A stretch of 64,000 bases of DNA. It comes from Actinomadura rifamycini DSM 43936. Lineage in GTDB: Bacteria > Actinomycetota > Actinomycetes > Streptosporangiales > Streptosporangiaceae. Shown in pieces: positions 60,121 to 64,000 of the stretch. The notes beneath the pieces were generated by a model. That model was given only the letters and a program-made list of their open reading frames with translations, did no database searches and had not been told where the DNA came from. Location of the stretch: contig NZ_AULB01000021.1 in the NCBI RefSeq assembly GCF_000425065.1, positions 62,001 to 126,000 on the forward strand. The letters are read 5' to 3'. The position numbers were made by a program, and so were the translations under genes. Each line of letters starts with the position of its first letter. The first letter of the stretch is position 1.

Positions 60121-60160
60121 AGGACCCTTCCGTACGGGACGCGCCCTACGGGAGGGTCCT
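60121..60160. terminator. Bidirectional hairpin terminator between ppa and NlpC/P60 genes
   Basis: Arms 60121-60134 and 60147-60160 form a 14-bp stem with one U-G pair and a 12-base loop. It lies in the gap between two convergent genes and can serve both. Confidence 0.75.
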
Positions 60161-60167
60161 CGGCCGT

Positions 60168-61421
60168 TCAGCCGGACGGACGGGTCGCGCCGATCAGGTC
60201 GCTCCGGTGCACGCCCGCCACGCGCACCCGCGCCCCCGTGTACGGCGCCTCCACCATGCGCCCCTCGCCGATGTAGATGCCGACGTGGTGGATGGTGTCC
60301 GGGTCGGACGTGTCGTGGGCGAAGAACACGAGGTCGCCGCGGCGCAGCTCGTCCAGGGGGACGTGCGGCCCGGACGTCCACTGCGTGCCCGTCCAGTGGT
60401 CGAGCCGTACACCGGCCTTGTCCCACGCGTACATCGCGAGCCCCGAGCAGTCGAACCCGCGGACGCCCGAACCGTGCTCGATGCCGTAGCTGGGGCCGTC
60501 CACGGTGCCGCCGCCCCAGGAGTAGGGCGTCCCGAGCCATCTGAGCGCCGCCCGCGCCACGATGTCGCCGCGTGCGGTAGTGGACGGGACGGCCCCACCC
60601 GAGTCGGCTGGCGCGGAGTTCGCCTTCTGTGCGGCCTGCTCCCCCAACGCGCGTTCCCGCGCGCGCTGTAGTTCGGCGGCGCGCGCTTCGGCGACCCCCA
60701 GACGACGTTCCAGTTCCCGTTTGCGGGCCTCGATGCGTTCGACGGACGCCCGCTGCCGTTCCACGGCGTCCTCTGCACGGCGCCTCGCCTCATCTGCACG
60801 GCGGGCCGCTTCGCTCTGCTTGGCCAGAGCGTCCTCCGCTTGGCGCCGGAACAGGTCCTCCACGTTCCTGGACGCCTCGACCCGGCGCAGCATCCCGGCC
60901 CGCTGCTCGGCCAGCATCCGGGCCATCACGGCCCGGTCCATGAACCCCTGCGGGCCGCCCTCTCCCGCCACCACCGACGCCAGCCGGTCCCGCCCGCCGC
61001 CGCCCCGGTACATCCGCGCCGCGTACGACGCGAGATCGGCGCGCGTCTCGCCGACCCGCCGCCCGGCGTCCGCCAGCCGCCGCCGCGCGTCCTGGTGGGC
61101 CGCGCGAGCGCGCTCCAGCATCACCCGTTCGCCGTGGTACCGCTCCACGGCGGCCTGCGCGTCCGCGACGAGCCGATGCAGGGCGCCGTCCGCCTCGGCC
61201 AGTTCGGCCTGCGTCCGGCCGACCTCCGCGGCGCGCTCCCGCACGTCCTGCCGGCTCTGCCGCACGTCCCGCGCCCCGGGCGGCGGCTCGGCCGGGGGCC
61301 GCGCGGCCGAGGCCGGGACCAGCCAGGTCAAGCCGATCGCGATGCCGGACGACAGAGCGGCCAGGCGCAGTCCGGTACCGCTGATCCGGAACGTGCCGCC
61401 GCGAAACTCCGTCGCGCTCAT
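60168..61421 (-). CDS. Secreted NlpC/P60 endopeptidase with long coiled coil
   Basis: The protein has 417 residues. A signal peptide (LRLAALSSGIAIGLTWLVPASA) precedes about 230 residues of charged coiled coil (RQDVRERAAEVGRTQAELAE ... RRADEARRRAEDAVERQRAS). The C-terminal NlpC/P60 domain has Cys325 in GFDCSGLAMYAW, His in TIHHVGIYIG and a third residue in VEAPYTGARV. It is of the RipA type that hydrolyses peptidoglycan cross-bridges during division. The ATG at 61421 is eight bases after GGAGG; an upstream in-frame ATG lacks a site. It is downstream of the sigma-fusion gene by 108 bp. Confidence 0.9.
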   Translation of the reverse strand: MSATEFRGGTFRISGTGLRLAALSSGIAIGLTWLVPASAARPPAEPPPGARDVRQSRQDVRERAAEVGRTQAELAEADGALHRLVADAQAAVERYHGERVMLERARAAHQDARRRLADAGRRVGETRADLASYAARMYRGGGGRDRLASVVAGEGGPQGFMDRAVMARMLAEQRAGMLRRVEASRNVEDLFRRQAEDALAKQSEAARRADEARRRAEDAVERQRASVERIEARKRELERRLGVAEARAAELQRARERALGEQAAQKANSAPADSGGAVPSTTARGDIVARAALRWLGTPYSWGGGTVDGPSYGIEHGSGVRGFDCSGLAMYAWDKAGVRLDHWTGTQWTSGPHVPLDELRRGDLVFFAHDTSDPDTIHHVGIYIGEGRMVEAPYTGARVRVAGVHRSDLIGATRPSG

Positions 61422-61529
61422 GATCACGTCCTCCCCCCGACGCGTGATGCGCAGCGCGAGCATTCGATCACGGATCGTAGTTCAGAAGATCGTCGGGAGG
61501 AACGTCCGGCGCCGCGTTGCGGCGGACCG

Positions 61530-62855
61530 TTACCCGGCCGGGGGCGGGCTTTGGTCGGACGGCGGCGGGGACGGCGGCTCGTCCGTCGGCGACGGCGGCG
61601 GCGACGCGGCGGGCGTGCCGCTCCCGGTCGGCGGCGGCTTCGGCGGCGCGGGCGCGGACGGGGACGTGCGCGGAAGCGGCCCGGCGGGACTCCCCGGAGG
61701 ACGCGTCGACGCGCCCTGGACGGACCCCGAAGGCCCTGGAGTCCCTTCCTCGGCCAACGACCGGGGAACCGCCCCCGGCGTCTGCCCCTGGACGGAAGCG
61801 CCCGGCGACGTGCGCCCCGGGCCGGGCACCTTCCCGGACACGGCGTTCGGAGACGGCGAACCGTGCACGCGCCCCGGCCGGGGACTGGGGTTCGGACCGA
61901 CGATCGTGTCCACCCTCTCCGCGTCACGCCCGTCCGTGTCCAACGACGCCCAGGCGAGGCCCCCGCCACCGAGCACGACGATCGTGGCGGCACCCAGAAC
62001 GGCGCGCTTGCGCCACGCCCCCGCGGCGGCGACGCGCTTCCGGGCCGGACGCCCGTCCTGGAGCGGGAAACCCGCCGACGTGAAGCCCGAAAGGTTCGTG
62101 GCGACGAACAGCCGATACCCGACCAGTTCGGAATCCGTGAAGCAGCTCACCACGCGGAGACGGAGTTCGTCCGGCGGAAGGACGACCGGCAGCAGCCCGA
62201 ACACCTTCGACGCCGACACCGCACGCGGACAGAACGGCTTGCAGTGCGCGCACGTCTCCGCATGCCTCAGCAATCGGCCGTCCACGTCCGCACCCGTACT
62301 TCTCTGCCTCAGCAGGGTGGCGCGTTCTGCGCATCCGTAGGGCCCTTGACCTTCGAGCATCTCGGCCGTCAGCGTCTGCTCAAGCTCCGCATGCGCGCGT
62401 TCGAGCGTCCCCTGCACGTCGCCCGGCGCGAGCCCCAGCACCGCGCCCAGTTCCGGGGCCGACAACCCGTGCCGCAGATGCAGATCCAGAACGTCCTGCG
62501 AGAGCGGCGAAAGCGCCTGCACGGCCTTCCAGGAGATGAGCCGCTCATCGACGTCCTCCTGGTCGTGGCTCGCGACCGGCGGATCGGGCGCACGGTCCTC
62601 CGAAGGCGGACGACGCGCGCACTGCATGCGCGCGATGGCGTACAGCCACGGGCCGAACAGTTCGGGGTCGCGGAGTTTGTCGATGTGCGCTTCCGCGGCG
62701 ATGAAAGCGTCGCGCAAAGCGACCTGAGCGTCGTCCCGCGCCTGCGTCCGGAACCAGCAGTACGCGTACAGCCGGTCGCCGTAGGCGCGGTAGACCGAGG
62801 CCGGCGCGTCCGGCTCCCGCGCCCGCAGCGCCTCGACCAGTTCTCGGTCGTCCAT
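61530..62855 (-). CDS. ECF-like sigma factor fused to a zinc-binding, membrane-spanning tail
   Basis: The protein has 441 residues. Sigma region 2 (SVYRAYGDRLYAYCWF, FGPWLYAIARMQCARR) and region 4 (LSPLSQDVLDLHLRHGLSA, GLAPGDVQGTLERAHAELEQ) fill residues 1-165. A zinc-binding HxxxCxxC-like block (RHAETCAHCKPFCPRA) as in ZAS anti-sigma factors, a linker, one membrane helix (RAVLGAATIVVLGGGGLAWAS) and an extracellular Pro/Ser/Gly-rich tail of about 125 residues follow. The sigma domain would thus be tethered to the membrane beside its own anti-sigma-like module. The start MDDREL lacks a Shine-Dalgarno; TACCTT six bases before the ATG suggests a leaderless transcript. Confidence 0.82.
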   Translation of the reverse strand: MDDRELVEALRAREPDAPASVYRAYGDRLYAYCWFRTQARDDAQVALRDAFIAAEAHIDKLRDPELFGPWLYAIARMQCARRPPSEDRAPDPPVASHDQEDVDERLISWKAVQALSPLSQDVLDLHLRHGLSAPELGAVLGLAPGDVQGTLERAHAELEQTLTAEMLEGQGPYGCAERATLLRQRSTGADVDGRLLRHAETCAHCKPFCPRAVSASKVFGLLPVVLPPDELRLRVVSCFTDSELVGYRLFVATNLSGFTSAGFPLQDGRPARKRVAAAGAWRKRAVLGAATIVVLGGGGLAWASLDTDGRDAERVDTIVGPNPSPRPGRVHGSPSPNAVSGKVPGPGRTSPGASVQGQTPGAVPRSLAEEGTPGPSGSVQGASTRPPGSPAGPLPRTSPSAPAPPKPPPTGSGTPAASPPPSPTDEPPSPPPSDQSPPPAG

Positions 62856-63008
62856 GACAGAAAGGTAGGGGCTCCAAGACCGCTTTACCGGCAAATTCAC
62901 ATGATCGGACCCACTGCCGAACTCAATTCGATGACCATTATTCCTCCGCTTAACTTTTGCGGAGAAAGAAACAATCACCCCACTTTGTCCACTTGCTCGA
63001 TTCCGATT

Positions 63009-63019
63009 TGACAGTGTCA
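63009..63019. promoter_or_regulatory. MerR-operon operator, copy 1
   Basis: TGACAGTGTCA, a palindrome (TGACA/TGTCA around one base), overlaps a perfect -35 TTGACA (63008-63013) and is repeated exactly 14 bp downstream. Autoregulation by the MerR-like product is inferred. Confidence 0.6.
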
Positions 63020-63022
63020 CGA

Positions 63023-63033
63023 TGACAGTGTCA
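63023..63033. promoter_or_regulatory. MerR-operon operator, copy 2
   Basis: A second identical TGACAGTGTCA ends 10 bp before the MerR ATG and lies in the -10/start region. The two copies span the promoter on the same helical side approximately (14 bp apart). Confidence 0.6.
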
Positions 63034-63043
63034 TCATCGAGCC

Positions 63044-63622
63044 ATGGACGACACCTGGACGATCGGCGAGCTGGCGGACCGCGCCGCGGCGGCCCTCGCG
63101 GCCGGCGGCGAGACGCCCGCCAACGGCCGGGTGCGCGACCTGCCGAACGAACGCCTGATCCGCTGGTACACCACGATCGGCCTCGTCGACCCGCCCCTGG
63201 GCCGCCGCGGCCGCACCGCCCTCTACGGCCGCCGGCACCTGCTCCAGCTCGTCGCGGTGAAACGCCGCCAGGCGGCGGGCCGCTCGATCGCCGAGATCCA
63301 GGTCGAGCTGGCCGCCGCCACCGACGAGTCGCTCGAACGCATCGCCGACCTGCCGGCCGCGACCGGCAACGAGCGGGAGCGCTTCTGGCGCGAACGCCCC
63401 GACATCTCCCACCGCCCCGCGACCGTCACCGGCTACGACACGCCCCGCCCGCCGGTCGTCCAGGGCGTCCGCCTCGGCCCCGACGTCACCCTCCTGCTGG
63501 AGGCGCACGACCTGACCGACGCCGACCTCGACGCCATCGCGTCGGCCGCCCGCCCGCTGCTGGAAGAACTGCAACGCCGAGGTCTCACCCGATCCGCCGC
63601 CCCTCCCCGGAGGTCCCAGTGA
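63044..63622 (+). CDS. MerR-family transcriptional regulator
   Basis: The protein has 192 residues. The winged-helix HTH reads WTIGELADRAAAALAAGG, an insert, then LIRWYTTIGLVDPPLGRRGR and YGRRHLLQLVAVKRRQAAGRSIAE. A 100-residue C-terminal part (residues about 95-190) has no cysteines for metal sensing and a predicted helical end. The next gene, a VIT-domain protein, starts inside its stop codon (GTGA). The pair is a recurrent actinomycete operon. Confidence 0.88.
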   Translation: MDDTWTIGELADRAAAALAAGGETPANGRVRDLPNERLIRWYTTIGLVDPPLGRRGRTALYGRRHLLQLVAVKRRQAAGRSIAEIQVELAAATDESLERIADLPAATGNERERFWRERPDISHRPATVTGYDTPRPPVVQGVRLGPDVTLLLEAHDLTDADLDAIASAARPLLEELQRRGLTRSAAPPRRSQ

Positions 63623-64000
63623 CAGTGCGCATCCACGAACTGCCCGATCCCCCCGCGCCGGACCCCGAAGGCGGGCTCGGCGCGCTCACCACCGAGAAGG
63701 GCAACCTGCCGCTCGACACTGTCGGCGTCCACGCGACCATCACCGGCCACGTCGCCGGCATCGACCTCGTCCAGGGGTTCCGCAACCCGTTCGACGTGCC
63801 GCTCGAGGCGACGTACATCTTCCCCCTCCCCGACCGCGCGGCCGTCACCGCGCTCCGCATGGAGGCCGCCGACCGGGTCGTCGAGGGCACCCTCAAGGAG
63901 CGCGGCAGCGCCAGACGCGACTACGACACCGCGATCGCCTCCGGCCGGCGGGCCGCGATCGCCGAGGAGGACCGCCCCGACGTCTTCGCCATGCGCGTCG
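63619..64000 (+). CDS. VIT domain-containing protein (partial, 3' end outside window)
   Basis: The GTG at 63619 overlaps the MerR stop codon. The visible 127 codons include a vault/inter-alpha-trypsin (VIT) domain: VGVHATITGHVAGIDLVQGF, NPFDVPLEATYIFPLPDRAAV, and LKERGSARRDYDTAIASGRR. In full-length relatives a von Willebrand A domain follows. The bacterial role is unknown; coupling to MerR suggests induction by a stress ligand. The end is cut by the window. Confidence 0.88.
   Translation, partial: MTVRIHELPDPPAPDPEGGLGALTTEKGNLPLDTVGVHATITGHVAGIDLVQGFRNPFDVPLEATYIFPLPDRAAVTALRMEAADRVVEGTLKERGSARRDYDTAIASGRRAAIAEEDRPDVFAMRV

Overview
The window is 64 kb of very GC-rich DNA with strong GC bias at third codon positions, GTG/TTG starts and many 4-bp ATGA/GTGA gene overlaps. 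It is actinomycete chromosome. Lsr2, a chaplin-like secreted protein, a truncated mycothiol-type maleylpyruvate isomerase, DUF5753/XRE regulators and ECF42 sigma factors point to a filamentous member of the Streptosporangiales, perhaps Actinomadura-like. That placement is inference from gene content only. There are no rRNA or tRNA genes, no CRISPR array, no phage and no recognisable IS element.

Left part (1-12.8 kb): an ABC-transporter ATPase cut by the window edge and divergent from a DesK/DesR-like two-component system; an XRE/DUF5753 regulator; an AarF/UbiB kinase-like membrane protein convergent with an MFS transporter; an AlkB-type dioxygenase behind a good LexA (SOS) box; a 937-residue fusion of a parallel beta-helix with two CbbX/EccA-type AAA ATPases; an ArsR-SRPBCC fusion with tandem operators; and a truncated maleylpyruvate isomerase abutting a less GC-rich Rpn-like PD-(D/E)XK gene.

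Core part (12.9-61.4 kb, mostly minus strand): a housekeeping neighbourhood that matches the order of the Mycobacterium tuberculosis clpC1-lsr2-lysS-coaX-panD-panC-folK-folB-folP-folE-ftsH-hpt-tilS-dacB-ppa region. It is interrupted by accessory blocks: RDD proteins, ArgA-like GNAT, NlpC/P60, LuxR-like and LacI regulators and a Ser/Thr kinase (17-24 kb); nadBC between coaX and panD; and a 17-kb accessory island between the DUF2520 gene and DUF3180. That island holds a MacB-type ABC exporter, a chaplin-like gene, a NarL two-component system, a MidA methyltransferase, an ECF42/YCII pair, a P450, a divergent MocR/EamA pair, a RidA-like protein, two PH-domain membrane proteins and an orphan NuoD.

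The housekeeping genes form coherent pathways: folate (folE, folP, folB, folK), pantothenate/CoA (a DUF2520 candidate ketopantoate reductase, panC, panD, coaX), NAD (nadB, nadC) and protein quality control (clpC, ftsH).

Right end (61.5-64 kb): a sigma factor fused to a zinc-binding, membrane-spanning tail, divergent from a MerR/VIT-domain operon that runs off the window. Points most worth a second look are the beta-helix/double-AAA protein with an altered first Walker A, the pair of divergent genes whose start codons overlap inside an inverted repeat, the MidA/NuoD pair with a conserved target arginine, the sigma-anti-sigma-like fusion, and several short operator and repeat signals.
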